Source of the DNA: Epithemia pelagica
Taxonomy: Eukaryota; Bacillariophyta; Bacillariophyceae; Surirellales; Surirellaceae
Reading direction: 5' to 3'
Assembly: GCA_946965045.2 (NCBI GenBank)
Contig: OX337230.1
Location: 2,666,001-2,730,000, forward strand
Length of the DNA stretch: 64,000 nucleotides
The position numbers and the translations under genes were made by a program. This document shows positions 1 to 9,700 of the stretch, in pieces (position 1 is the first letter of the stretch; each line of letters begins with the position of its first letter). The notes beneath the pieces are model-generated. The model did not search any database and was not told the DNA's origin. It worked only from the letters and a program-made list of their open reading frames with translations.

Positions 1-699
1 AGCATACGCACTGAAGAGTCCACCGTAGCCTCACCAAACTTAAAAGTTTCTTAGAACACACCACCAAGGTCTCAAAGCCACAATTCTAGCCTGGTTCATT
101 CGATTTCCATGAAGTGGTGCACCATTCCCAACCCTGCCCATTGGCCAAAAACGAGCCCAAATCGTGCCCACTGAAAAAATGGTCCTACTTTAGCTACTTC
201 TATCTCTATAACCATGGCCCCTGGACAAGACCACCCATCAAGGGGACCGAAGGCATTGTCTGGAGATGCTAAATATCGAACACCATGGTCTGGGAGTCAA
301 TATTCGAGAAGTTATCCCCCGTTCCCAACCGTGCGATTTGGGCGGGCGCGCCACCCTAGTAGGCACTAGGATTAGTTATTCCTTAAATCTATGCGAACCT
401 CTGATTAATGTCGCTTTCTGCATCAGAATAGGTCATTCCGTTTCTAGACAACCATAGTTGGAATACCCCCATAGGATTAATTCATAAATATAACCAAGGT
501 TAAGGGTTCCTAGCTTAATAATATGGCCCGGAGGTTTTCACCTAGTTGCTTACGGCAGAAGTAACTTTGTAAGAAACCGAGTCTTTTTGCACTTCCCTGC
601 AGATCATCATGATTTTACCCAATTACCGCTTTAAATACTCATTCGTGTTCCGACCACTTCATCTCCCTTGGCTTCTTCTGCCCGTCCACCAACAACGAC
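1..699. other. No supported gene at the left edge
   Basis: I see no recognisable coding motif, RNA gene or repeat here. The only sizeable open frame (266-457, plus) is 63 codons and has no coherent protein character. It is probably intergenic or decayed mobile DNA. Confidence 0.5.
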
Positions 700-870
700 T
701 TGATCGATCAGACGCAACATATTGACCTCGTCATGGGCCACTGTCTCGACCGGATCCTCCTCATCCACCACATCGTCACTCCGCTGGTATCACCCCAACG
801 ACCGTATATTGTTGAGCAAGTTTGACTGGGCCTCTGCATATCGACAGGAGATCGATTGCTGCGTGTTCCG
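700..870 (+). pseudogene. Reverse transcriptase scrap (motif A region)
   Basis: The plus strand reads HPNDRILLSKFDWASAYR at about 791-844, the form of an RT motif A block (catalytic Asp in FDWASAYR) preceded by a short conserved approach. The frame is open from about 715 and closes at about 870, so this is only a fragment. The same block recurs on the minus strand near 9620-9700 and on the plus strand near 55960, so it belongs to a repeated RT family. No flanking RT motifs remain in frame. The RT motif is clear, but the element class (DIRS-like or other) is not determined. Confidence 0.6.
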
Positions 871-1029
871 CATGTGAGGCTTGGGTGTCCGCGGCTGTGT
901 AGGGAGGGCAACGCTTGCTGTAGCCAATTGTTATGGTGTATCCGCGACCTACAACTCCCAAACCAAATCCATCCTTTTCCGCTCTTCCATCCTACCAAAA
1001 ATCACCACTTGTTCACATCCGACATCCTT

Positions 1030-1974
1030 CTACTCCTCCGTCACCCATCCCACACACAAAACATCCCCGACCACTCCCTCAATGCTGAAGACTCCTCTAC
1101 ATAAAAAAGAAAGCATGCTATGAGCTACTTTGCTTTGACATGGAACATGAATGACAAGAAATGGTTCAAACTGCTTCTGCAGGACAGGGATACGTAAGCA
1201 CAGGTTAAACATGTTTGTGAGATCGAGTAAAAGGAGGGCTCGAGTTGGGGAGTGTGGTGGGAGTGGTGGTGGTGATGTATTTGCCAATCTGTGTTTGGGT
1301 CATGTGGACGGTGAAGTCGACTCCGCCACTTGTTTGGATTCGTATTGACCATGTTGGGTTAGGATTGGTTCGATGTGGTCGGTGGTTGCGGTAAGTGTGA
1401 TGGTGGCGGCAGTCCGTCGTAGTCCGGTGCCTATCCCGATTGGTCTCAGGTTGTTTAGTTTGTTGATGTCCTTGTGCAGGGCGAAGAAGTGGATCGAGGC
1501 GAGGTAGGGGCGGATAGGTGTGGGGATCGGGTTCTTGCTGAGGATGAGTTCGTATAGGGCTTTGAGCTTTGAGGGACAAGAAGTAAGGGTGGTCAGATTG
1601 GGGGTGGGAGGTGGAACTGTGGAGTCCCATTGCACGGTATACGTATATGGAATTGGCATAGGGTCCGGGTGCGGTGCCTTGGCTGAGTCGGTGTTGTACT
1701 TGTTCAAACGTGGAGTCGGATATGGAGTTGTGGAAGGTGGGTAGGTATTGTTGTTCTCGGGTTTGTCGTGGTGGGTCCAGTCGGGGTGGGAACAACTCGA
1801 ATGCGAGAAAAGAAAGATTCGTTCTTGATGGCAGTGAAGCAGTCTTGAGTCGTCATCAGTAGAGATCGTCGACGATGATCTTTGTGCACGACTGCTGAGG
1901 TGTGCAGCCGCAGATTCGTCATCATTGTATCTGGTTGGGACCAAAGGCGGCATGGAAGATCGAAGAATAGCCAC
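1030..1974 (-). pseudogene. Non-LTR retrotransposon RT, N-terminal part, frameshifted
   Basis: Three successive minus-strand frames carry the ordered pieces of a LINE-type RT. Frame one (to about 1300) has FFALHKD, then LRPIGIGTGLRR (finger motif), then a HGQY block. Frame two has GVDFTVHMTQTQIGKYI. Frame three (1030-1287) has RALLLLDLTNMFN, the motif A region with its catalytic Asp. At least two frameshifts are needed to read it, and the thumb and downstream motifs are absent. It abuts a Copia integrase scrap on the same strand, so one element probably inserted into or next to the other. A matching RT thumb-side fragment lies at 29680-30090 on the plus strand. Confidence 0.72.
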
Positions 1975-2154
1975 TCGGTTTTCCCATTTGTTGTGTGGTT
2001 TATTGTTTTGTAGCTTCTAGTCCAACACATAGACTGGACAGCCGAATGGCTTCCAGTGTTTCTTGTTTGTGTTGACTGTCGTTTGTGAGAATAGCTGTAG
2101 TGGTGATTGTTTCAATTCATGTTGCATGTTTGGGCTCGCATTGATACAATCGTT
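1965..2154 (-). pseudogene. Copia integrase C-terminal scrap
   Basis: The minus strand reads a block ending KKHWKPFGCPVYVLD, a stop (TAG, about 2017-2019), then KLQNN...KWENRV in the same frame. The pattern HxFGCPVYVLD...L...KW.PR is the conserved segment after the integrase core in diatom Copia elements. The ORF around it runs 2017-2418, but only the last 45 residues look like integrase. The piece runs directly into the non-LTR RT fragment at 1974, marking a junction of two elements. Confidence 0.65.
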
Positions 2155-2166
2155 TGCGTGTAGAAG

Positions 2167-2751
2167 TTGGGAATGACCATTGAGTGGGATTTTCCCAGGT
2201 CGTCTTCCCATTCCCAGTGGATTGTGCCCGTCCAGGGTGAGACAGTCTCCCAAACAGGGAACGGAATGCGACTGTCCGGCATAGATGGCGACCCACAACG
2301 TCGTCCCATCATGGCTTATGCCAATCCTTTCAACGGTCTGCCAATGTCTGTGGGATATCACTACGGTTCGGTGACTGAAGCAACACAACAACTGGCCAAC
2401 ACTGTATCGGTTATACACGACAATAATTTCAATCTATCTGCTGCGCAAAAGGAATGGTGGTCGGGAAATCACGAGAAAGGTCTTAAGGCAACGACAGTGC
2501 GAGGAATTGTAAATCCCACAGGTCATGGAAAGCCGAAAAACACGCGGCATGTCAACCTCGATGAGTTGGTGATTGAGAGGAAGTTGAACTGGAAGCAAGA
2601 CAGAACTAAGGTCCATATCTTGCCAAGTGTGTTCTCACCGACCGGCATGGTAGAAAGATGTTTGACTCCACAAGAACTCGCGTTGGCCTTGGATTTCCCG
2701 GCCGCATTAAGCAAACGAGCCACTGACACTGAGTTTTTCCGCATGAGTTAA
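2167..2751 (+). CDS. Unknown ORF, 194 codons, probably mobile-element derived
   Basis: This plus-strand frame is open for 194 codons and reads as a coherent soluble protein from about residue 45 onwards, ending in a stretch like SPTGMVERCLTPQELALALDFPAA that stops at TGA 2749-2751. The segment after 'SPTGMV' resembles, by eye only, a block found upstream of RT domains in diatom retroelement proteins. I cannot name a domain. The left 35 residues overlap the antisense integrase ORF and are less convincing; a later Met such as that in MAYANPFNG may be the real beginning. It is followed by an opposite-strand fragment, so it is likely truncated. Confidence 0.4.
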   Translation: MGMTIEWDFPRSSSHSQWIVPVQGETVSQTGNGMRLSGIDGDPQRRPIMAYANPFNGLPMSVGYHYGSVTEATQQLANTVSVIHDNNFNLSAAQKEWWSGNHEKGLKATTVRGIVNPTGHGKPKNTRHVNLDELVIERKLNWKQDRTKVHILPSVFSPTGMVERCLTPQELALALDFPAALSKRATDTEFFRMS

Positions 2752-2784
2752 AGCATCGTCCTTTTGTTGAGCACACAAAATGAT

Positions 2785-3120
2785 CTACAGAGACACATTG
2801 TCCAGGATGGAGGTTGCCATCTTTGGTGACACCTCGCCGATCTTTGACAATGGTGGTCGTCGAACCGGGTTCAGTACGCCGTCTTTGCTTACCAAATGCC
2901 CACCCTGCAAATATCTGGGAAGTTTTTCTTCAAGTGAGGTATCTCTGATTTCGACAAAGCGTTCGATAACGTCAAAAACGTCGGGAAGGGAGCGGTGCTT
3001 GTTGTTGTAGGTCCCTCCCAACCAGCGGAAAATGTCCGCGTAGACGAAGTTTTGTCTACAGAGGGCGACCGAAAGGAGGTAGGCTTTTCGGTAATGAAGT
3101 GGGGCATCCGGATCGACTTT
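2785..3120 (-). pseudogene. Retroelement-type fragment, unknown domain
   Basis: The minus strand reads coherently from HYRKAYLLSVALCRQNF through VYADIFRWLGGTYNN to a stop at 2785. Blocks of this type (ALxRQNFVYxDxFRWLGG) occur, to my recollection, upstream of RT domains in multi-copy diatom retroelement proteins. Above about 3120 the same frame runs antisense to a Copia fragment and loses character. It is a truncated scrap; the family assignment is by eye. Confidence 0.4.
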
Positions 3121-3129
3121 TGGTGGTTG

Positions 3130-3754
3130 CCTACAAAGGGAAAGTGAGATTCCCGGGCAGCGTGTTACACGAGTATACCGCCAATGTGGTGGCTGAGAAC
3201 TTGTTTGCCCAAAAATCGACAGTGAAGGGAAACGCCACGTGATGATGAAAGAGATAATAGGGCACAGGAAAAACGGGGACGCGGTTAGTCGAGACGATGG
3301 GTTCACGTTATCTGCAAATGGGAACAAGCACCCGAAATGGACGACGAAAGGATGGGAGATAGCCGTCGAATGGGTGGATGGGAGCCAGGATTGGGTACCA
3401 CTCAAAGATATGAAGGAAGGATACGCGGTAGAGTTGGCGGAATACGCGGTCGCATTTCACTAGTGGGTACCGCAGGTACTAAACCACTTACGAAGAATCG
3501 TGAAGAAGGTGAAAAAGAAGTACTGGAGGACGACCAAGAAATACGGGATCCAGCTACCTCAACCTCACTCAGTTGAGGAAGCGTTAAGGATAGACGAGAT
3601 CACGGGGACTACCTACTGGAGGGACGCTATAGAAAAGGAACTTAAGGGCGTGAGTGTGGCATGGGAGGCCAGAGACGACCTCAACCTAGAAGAGGAGAAA
3701 GCGGGACATCGTAACAAGGGCCATCAAGTCTCACAAAGCGAGACTCAATTTTGA
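3130..3754 (+). pseudogene. Copia pol fragment between integrase and RT
   Basis: The plus-strand text includes LHEYTANVVAENLFAQ, then EIIGHRKNGDAV, GWEIAVEWVDGSQDWVPLKD, and after a stop and frame change KKYWRTTKKYGIQL and HSVEEALRIDEITG. Every block has its counterpart, in the same order, in the better preserved Copia element at 32428-35120 (minus): EYTAN/SYATN, IVGHRSDETAV, GWELQCELSDQSTVWLPLKD, KSRYWKRTHKYGIEL and SVEEALAIDRRTG. It is broken by stops near 3240 and 3463 and lacks the RT core, so it is a dead fragment. Confidence 0.75.
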
Positions 3755-4480
3755 TGGCTCGTGCATGGAGAAAGGGCAAGACTATGATCAGACCACATAC
3801 GCACCAGTAGCCAACAGCAGAAGCATACTATGCCCCATTTCAACTTCGGAGGGAATGACTTGTCTGGGGGACAACGGGGAGCACACGTGCCCGACCCACG
3901 CGTGCATGACGAGTCAGTCGAGCCTCCTTTGGACTTCACCATTCTCCAGCAACACATTTTACTCGCAAGTATGCTGAGCCTTCTGATCATACTACCAACT
4001 ATCCTGTGGATTCTACCTAATCCACATTCGTTGGAAAATGCAAACACAGTGTTCAAGAACGGATTCGAATTACTATGGAAAGGAATTACACAATTATGGG
4101 GAGGGGGCTGCAATCTGACCTATGGATTCCTCACCATGGGGTGGGGACTGTTGATCCATCCCTCCTATGGGCGTTCTCTCAACGTGAAGCCGACGCTGAG
4201 ACAGTTGCCTTTCTTAATCGATTACTAAACTCTTTTCCTATTACTCCTCACCTACATATGTTGATTCCAAACCGACATGGTCCCAGTGCGCGCCATCGCT
4301 CCGGAGCTCCGTCCTCCACCTTCCACAAGCACCCGCACGTTCGTGGGTGCCCGATATACTTCGACTCCACTGTCCGTCTTCACTTTTACCCGGGCGCGAG
4401 TCACTTTCATCACCACGCTTGGCTCAAACACGCGGCACGCAGTAAACGTCCTGCCGTCCGTCGTCTTGCTCGTTTCTTTC
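3755..4480. other. No recognised gene
   Basis: Short overlapping ORFs occur on both strands (for example 3830-4228 plus and 3745-4113 minus), but I recognise no motif in them. It probably consists of decayed element sequence between two recognisable fragments. Confidence 0.4.
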
Positions 4481-4489
4481 AGGCTTTAC

Positions 4490-4620
4490 TCACGACTTCC
4501 CCTTTGCCCGTCCACCTGCAGGCGTCGCACAAACCAGGAGAGGATAATCACAACGCCGACCTCGTCCTGTCCAGACCCAGCAAAGCTCCCACCTGGGCAT
4601 CCGTTACAGGTCTGAAGAGG
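4490..4620 (+). pseudogene. RNase H tail of an RT element
   Basis: Inside a 274-codon open frame (4075-4899, plus) the stretch LHLQ-like 'VHLQASHKPGEDNHNADLV' followed by LSRPSKAPTWASV has the form of the C-terminal end of an RNase H domain (H.PGE.N..AD.LSRP). The rest of the long frame is Arg/Pro/His rich and shows no domain. Only this short segment is supported as element-derived. Confidence 0.5.
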
Positions 4621-4744
4621 AAGCCGAAAAGGATGAATCTCCCAAGAAGAACTCCATTATGGAGGAGGAGGCGGTTTCCTCGGAAGACAAAAACGCTGAG
4701 GAACCGGCTTCACTCACCCCTGTCCCACAGCAAGAATGTGAGCC

Positions 4745-5060
4745 GGCAAAGCCAACGCAACCCTCGAAACCGTGTAGATCACTTTCTTGTTTCCCTCCAT
4801 GGTGACGTATTGTTTGTACTAGTCGTTTATCTTGCAGAACACGTCCACTACTGGTCCTTCCAGTTTCATCAGGACGAAGTCTGGCATGAGGGCTTTTAGG
4901 TACGCCCCCGCGATATCGGCCGTTGCCACGTCGCGTCGCTCAAGGGCGTCGATTATGAGCGTGAACATCAAACCGTCGCTTGATAGTGCCGGTGACGCAA
5001 TCTCCCCTTTCTCGTACTTGTCTCTTTGTGGCCTTCCATCTTCACAGCTGATCCCGCTTC
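4745..5060 (-). pseudogene. Copia (CoDi-like) RT, N-terminal half, one stop
   Basis: The minus strand reads CEDGRPQRDKYEKGEI, then SSDGLMFTLIIDALERRD, VATADIAGAYLKALMPDFV, LMKLEGPVVDVFCKIND, a TAG stop near 4826, and YKQYVTMEGNKKVIYTV in the same frame. ADIAGAYL carries the first catalytic Asp of RT. The order and spacing match RT of diatom CoDi-type Copia elements very closely. The remainder of RT is missing on the 3' side. The related C-terminal RT piece at 5899-6480 is on the same strand but lies upstream, so it comes from another copy or a rearrangement. Confidence 0.82.
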
Positions 5061-5470
5061 CCTAAGCAATCATCCTTCTCCCTTCCTCTCCTCCTTGATG
5101 GACCGTCGCTTCGCCATGTTCCCCCTCCCGGACTTCCCTCCCAAGGAGAACGATCGTTTCGAAGATGTTGTCAACCGCCTCTCCTCCATTCCTCCTACGG
5201 ACTGGTGCGATGCCTTTTCAACTTCCTACCACCTCGAGATCTCACGTGACACCTCGAAATGGGACACGAATGGGAGCAACCAACCCAGCACCAAAAGGAG
5301 GTCTTGGCCCTCCAGGCCGAGGTGCTCCATCTCAAGAAACAGTCCAACAAGAACAGCGCGGACAAAGCAAAAGCCAAGGATGGAGTACACAAGAAATTCA
5401 TCGCAGCCCAAAAATGTGGGTCCAACCTTTTATATGGATCTTTTGCTACTCAGCCTTAATGGGAGTTTTC
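5061..5470 (+). other. Short ORFs incl. possible coiled coil, unknown
   Basis: Two plus-strand frames overlap here. One (about 5098-5280) reads DRRFAMFPLPDFPPKEND and continues as a plausible soluble segment. The other (5259-5459) reads HQKEVLALQAEVLHLKKQS, which looks like a short heptad coiled coil, and stops at 5459. They could be parts of one frameshifted protein. No family is recognised. Confidence 0.3.
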
Positions 5471-5626
5471 CGACACTTCCTCAGCCATCATGGAATGTTT
5501 GATGAAAATGAAGGAGGCAGCCAATCTATTTAACTACTCTTTTCGATACGCAAATCATTACAAGTTTTATATCAAAGAACTTGGAATCAATTATTTGAAT
5601 TGGAAAAAAAATCATGTTGTTCACAG

Positions 5627-5644
5627 AACCCTAACCCTAACCCT
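5627..5644 (+). repeat. Interstitial telomere-like repeat (CCCTAA)3
   Basis: The sequence AACCCTAACCCTAACCCT is three perfect telomere-type units. It is flanked by TCACA on both sides (5621-5625 and 5644-5648, sharing the last T), which could be a short target duplication. It is far too short for a telomere. Confidence 0.7.
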
Positions 5645-5699
5645 CACACTGAATATGCAAGAACAATTTGCGATGCATCATATGAACATAAGATCCAGG

Positions 5700-6480
5700 T
5701 CAAACTGGTGAACCAAACACCGAAACGGAAGATTCATGTTCTAGACCAGTAGCACCGCGAATAAAAATACACTGCGAGTCCTCCCCCACAAGGGCAGACC
5801 ACGAAGCTTTCTTGACGGCATGCGATGCCACACTGCACTCCAAACGCATATAGATGCGATGTCCCGAACCAATGACTCCACGACACACATCCCCAAAATC
5901 AGAGAGTCAGGTCAAAGCTGGACTGCAGATATTTCAATACACGGGTCAACTTTCGCTTATCATCAACGTCGGGGCTTGCAACTCTGGTACTGAGAAACGC
6001 CACGGCTGTCCGGATGTCGGGTCGACCGCGTTGCGCTAGGTAAGACAATTGCATGGTTCTGTGAAACTCCTCGGCCTCACTTGACGACAGTTTGGTGGCG
6101 TTGTCCCGTATCATGGTCAGGTGATTTGCTGCTGGGGACTGTGCCTTCCCTTGCATGGACTTTGGTAGATCATCCAGGATCGTCGCTAAATACAGACGCA
6201 TGTCCACTTCGAGGCCACCGTCCTTGCTGTAGTCCAAGTACATCCCGAAGTAGTCGTGACGCCGTCCCCGTGACACAGAGAGCTCACCAAGACACCCAAA
6301 CTCAGCCTTAAGATCCTCAATGATCTTGGTCAACACTTCTTCTTGGACGTGCGAAATCTTGAGATCATCAATGTGCCATGTAATGGTACATTGTGCTCCA
6401 TCTATCCATTTGTTTGCCACGCAAGCGTCATAAGGATTGATGACGAATCCCACAGTAGGAACTTGGCAACCTTTGACCAA
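5700..6480 (-). pseudogene. Copia (CoDi-like) RT C-terminal half with RNase H start
   Basis: The 193-codon frame 5899-6480 carries GFVINPYDACVANKWIDG, TITWHIDDLKISH (the second catalytic DD box), FGCLGELSVSRG, YFGMYLDYSKDG, and QRGRPDIRTAVAFLSTRV, then LKYLQSSFDLTL before a stop at 5899. This is the palm-to-connection part of a Copia RT. After a frame change, 5700-5888 still resembles the first strands of RNase H (a degraded SVASHAVKK...SWSALV block). The fingers of RT are absent, so the piece is 5'-truncated and frameshifted. Confidence 0.85.
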
Positions 6481-6557
6481 CCGTCAAGATTTGTGTTACT
6501 CATTCCATCATAGACGGTGCATTGTCTAAGATTTATCGACAGATGTAGGACGACATA

Positions 6558-6890
6558 ATGAGAATTTCCAGATGCCAATACAACAATCTTTGTATAGACC
6601 CATCTTCCGTCATTTCAACTCACGACAATGGGAACACAAACTCCCAAATTCCCAATGCCGGCGATGACGAAGATGCCAACCCCGCCGTCCACTACGGCAC
6701 AGCATTTCTACGGTTCCTCTGGTATATTTATAATTTGCGACTAGATCACCCTCAAGAAGACATCTTGTTGTCGGCGGATGATATCAGAGCGGCTTTTCGC
6801 CGCATAAATTATAATCCCACCGCTGCTACAGCCTTTGCTTGTGTTTTGGGGTGGTTTCTCATAATACCGGTGGGGATGAAGTGTTCGTAA
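6558..6890 (+). pseudogene. RT fragment with DDIRAAFRR motif
   Basis: After about 50 residues the plus frame reads YNLRLDHPQEDILLSADDI then RAAFRRINYNP, followed by FACVLGWFLIIPVGMK, and stops at TAA 6888-6890. The block LLSADDIRAAFRR has the shape of an RT motif A region and the following hydrophobic GMKFG-like end is common in a multi-copy diatom RT family. Motifs B to E are missing. The stop overlaps by one base the ATG of the next ORF, which seems accidental. Confidence 0.55.
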
Positions 6891-7429
6891 TGAAGGGTCT
6901 GGAGTACAACTCCATGGATCGTACGGTGTACGTGATCCGGTTGTGCGTTCATCCGAACGACTCGAAGCTTTACACTGCCAAGGTCAACATGACCGACGAT
7001 GACTTCAAGGAGAAGTCAGTGAATGTGACGGGGCCTTGGCGTCGCAGCTGGCACAAGGACAGCGACCAATTTCTTGAGATGGTCGATGAAGACTTCCACC
7101 AGGCTTGTCAGAAGGCACTCAAGAAGGCCGCGACAAAGAGCACCAGCTCCAACTATGGGAACAAGCACTGGGAATTGATCTTCCCCGACGGCGTTGTCCT
7201 CGACAACACCGTCTTTCGTCCAGGAAACAATACGTTGATTGCAAAGGAGAAGGCCCTGATGCATCAGGTGGCCAGAAAAGATGAAAAAGGCAAGGACATT
7301 GTCTTGTATGGAATGTTCTTGCACTGGTGGATTGCTGAGAAGAATGGAGCTGAAGAATTGGGTCACGACGCGGAGGAAGAAGAACTTGCTTCCCTTTTGA
7401 AGCGCAAGGCAAGGATCACGAACAAGTGA
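6890..7429 (+). CDS. Uncharacterised protein, 179 residues, intact ORF
   Basis: The frame runs from ATG 6890 to TGA 7427-7429 without interruption. The protein begins MKGLEYNSMDRTVYVIRLCV, is hydrophilic and mixed alpha/beta in look, and ends with an acidic helix (GHDAEEEELASLLKRKARIT). It has no signal peptide, membrane segment or catalytic motif that I recognise. An upstream in-frame start at 6839 exists but lies inside the RT fragment, so the 6890 Met is preferred. Codon use and amino acid balance look like a real gene in contrast with the broken neighbours. It may be a host gene or a multi-copy TE passenger. Confidence 0.55.
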   Translation: MKGLEYNSMDRTVYVIRLCVHPNDSKLYTAKVNMTDDDFKEKSVNVTGPWRRSWHKDSDQFLEMVDEDFHQACQKALKKAATKSTSSNYGNKHWELIFPDGVVLDNTVFRPGNNTLIAKEKALMHQVARKDEKGKDIVLYGMFLHWWIAEKNGAEELGHDAEEEELASLLKRKARITNK

Positions 7430-8221
7430 TCACATCATGAGAATTATGAGAGAATGAATGAACGAATTGTGATAGCACACTATAACAAGACTTAACTCGT
7501 GATTGAGAGAATCGAACAATAAGTAGAAATCATTGAACACATCCATTAATTGTGACTCCTTATAAGCATCACTTGGTTCGAAACCCAGAATTGTAGTGAT
7601 TTTGGAAACAACACCTTCTTGATTTCTTGTTTTTCGGAATGGATTTGTTCTTGACGACATGCGAGCTCCACAATGTGTAAGGTATTTTTGCCATAAATGA
7701 GATATGACCCAACCATACCAGTCCTTTGTTGATACAACTGCATCGGATACAATGGTCCACAGTGAAGGCACATACAGCAACATTATTGAAAGGATCCATA
7801 ATAAACGGTTTTTTCCTGGTTATGTTTCTGGGATCACAACGAACTTACGTCCAAACACACAACCTGTGGGGTGAGTTCCGACTAAAAGTCGTGGCCATGG
7901 TGCATCAAAGAATCGTTCTTCATAAACACTATTGTTGTCATTGTCAACCTGGGTGATGAATTATCTCAGAACTTGCTTCGACCCGGCGAACCAAGAGCAC
8001 ACTCTGTCGAGATCGTCTGAAATCTCCATACATAGCGATGCTATCTTCAAGGGTTATATACGTCGATCCAACCAAACATTGCTCTGCATTTTTCTATTGG
8101 TTCATTTTCTCGGTGCTCTATCATTGTTCTGTAGTCCTTGTATTGGTATTCAGAATCCAGCCCCTGATGCGTCTCCAAAGTAATATCTAACCTTGGCTGT
8201 ATCCTTGTCTGGACGCAAGTA
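7430..8221. other. No recognised gene
   Basis: About 0.8 kb of AT-richer DNA. Small minus-strand ORFs (7430-7783, 7569-7799) overlap each other, and I recognise nothing in them. The region could include the 3' UTR of the upstream ORF. Confidence 0.4.
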
Positions 8222-8600
8222 TCACTCGAGAGGTTCTGCGGATTGGGTGAGGTCCTCCATTGCTTGGACGTCGAAGATCATTCGCTTCACTAGTTTCACT
8301 GGAGTGGGTGCATTCTCCATCGCTTCATTGTCCCTCAGACTAGCTGGGTCATTTGTTACCTTCCAGCCATCCTCATTTCCGCCTGGTCGCCAGATGTTGA
8401 TGGTGGCGTACACACCATTGAGATAGAGGAGGAGAGTCGGGTAGGCGCGTCCAACATGGTTGATGAAACCTGCAACTTGCTCTAGAGTTTTTGGATGCAC
8501 AGTTGCGACCCGTATCTTCTTCTGGAAAGTGGAGTCTAGCCACGAGTCCGGCGACCGGACATGGCGACGATGGATGGACCACCTCCGACTCATCCACCAC
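8222..8600 (-). pseudogene. RT-to-RNase H connection scrap
   Basis: Within a 212-codon minus frame (8222-8860), the part from TLEQVAGFINHVGRAYPTLL through WRPGGNEDGWKV resembles the connection segment that follows RT in diatom retroelements (L..L.GFINHV....P....L.G.Y..IN.WR). The N-terminal third of the frame is Ser/Arg-rich and antisense to another ORF. It probably is a truncated element. The motif match is by eye and moderate. Confidence 0.42.
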
Positions 8601-8940
8601 GAATCAGACCCCTTTTTGGACCAAGTCCAAACCGAACACGGACGACTCACCATCGTCGCCACCTTCTTACAGCGACTCCGAGACGGCGATTGGGATCGAC
8701 GAACAAGTAGCGGACCTATTCGTGTAACGACTATCGACAAAGCCCTTGGCGAGCTGGCAGCGGCTTTCAGGCCTGCGCAAAGGCATTCGAGAAGTCGGTC
8801 TGAATTGTCGTCTAGTTGAAGACGAGAGTCAGGAGCAAGACGAGACGGATTGTTGTCCATTGGACAACCGGCGCGTAAGTTTCGAAGAAGTCGACGCCAT
8901 GTGTTTGTTGATCGCCTCTAACGCAGAGTCAAGGGTGGGG

Positions 8941-9425
8941 CAAGGGTGTGGCCAGCAAGGGTGCAAAAAGAATCTGCCAAGAGTCCAGGAAGAGTGGGGC
9001 AAGGGTGTGGCCAGCAAGGGTGCAAAAAGAATCTGCCAAGAGTCCAGGAAGAGTGGGGCAAGGGTGTGGCCAGCAAGGGTGCAAAAAGAATCTGCCAAAA
9101 TTGGGGCAAGGGTTTGGCCAGCAAGGGTGCAAAAAGAATCTGCCAAGAGTGGGGCAAGGGTGTGGCCAGCAAGGGTGCAAAAAGAATCTGCCAAGAGTCC
9201 GCCAAGAGTGGGGCCAGCAAGGGTGCAAAAAGAATCTGCCAAGAGTGGGGCAAGGGTGTGGCCAGCAAGGGTGCAAAAAGAATCTACCAAGAGTGGGGCA
9301 AGGGTGTGGCCAGCAAGGGTGCAAAAAGAATCTGCCAAGAGTCCAGGAAGAGTGGGGCAAGGGTGTGGCCAGCAAGGGTGCAAAAAGAATCTGCCAAGAG
9401 TCCGGCAAGAGTGGGGCAAGGGGTG
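8941..9425 (+). repeat. Minisatellite, nine units of 48 or 59 bp
   Basis: The core CCAGCAAGGGTGCAAAAAG recurs at 8952, 9011, 9070, 9118, 9166, 9214, 9262, 9310 and 9369, giving spacings 59, 59, 48, 48, 48, 48, 48 and 59 bp. The longer unit carries an extra 11 bp (the AAGAGTCCAGG part). Substitutions are few (for example AAATT at 9101, ACC for GCC at 9287), so the array is young or homogenised. All three plus frames are open through it and all three minus frames are open over 8948-9268. Because 59 is not a multiple of three the same peptide passes from frame to frame, which argues against a coding role. Confidence 0.95.
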
Positions 9426-9484
9426 CATCCGAGTCAACGAAAATGTGTGGGCCGACACCACATTGGAGTGGCGACTGACAAATG

Positions 9485-9700
9485 TCAGGAGTCCAATCTG
9501 CAAAATCGGCAAGGTCGTTGCACAAGTCGGTGCCAATTTCCGAAACTATGGAAAACTCGTCGAAGGTTGAGGTGCGTGAACTCGTTGGATGGATCAATGG
9601 TGATGTTTCTTGCAGCTACTTCACCATCGCCGTGGATCCGTCGGTATGCCGATGCCCAATCAAATTTTGAGATCAAGATGCGCTCGGTTGGGTGGAGCAT
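9485..9700 (-). pseudogene. RT motif A scrap
   Basis: The minus frame starts with HPTERILISKFDWASAYRR then IHGDGEVAARNITI, which is an RT motif A block closely matching the plus-strand scrap at 791-844. It continues for about 35 residues, loses similarity and stops at 9485. Its 3' end borders the minisatellite. It is a short truncated copy. Confidence 0.6.

Noticed and set aside
7560-7585. Possible tRNA T-arm (TTGGTTCGAAACCCAG)
   Set aside because: The stem pairs poorly and no acceptor or anticodon arm can be folded around it.
8941-9425. CRISPR-like array
   Set aside because: Units are contiguous with no unique spacers, so it is a minisatellite; the genome also appears eukaryotic.
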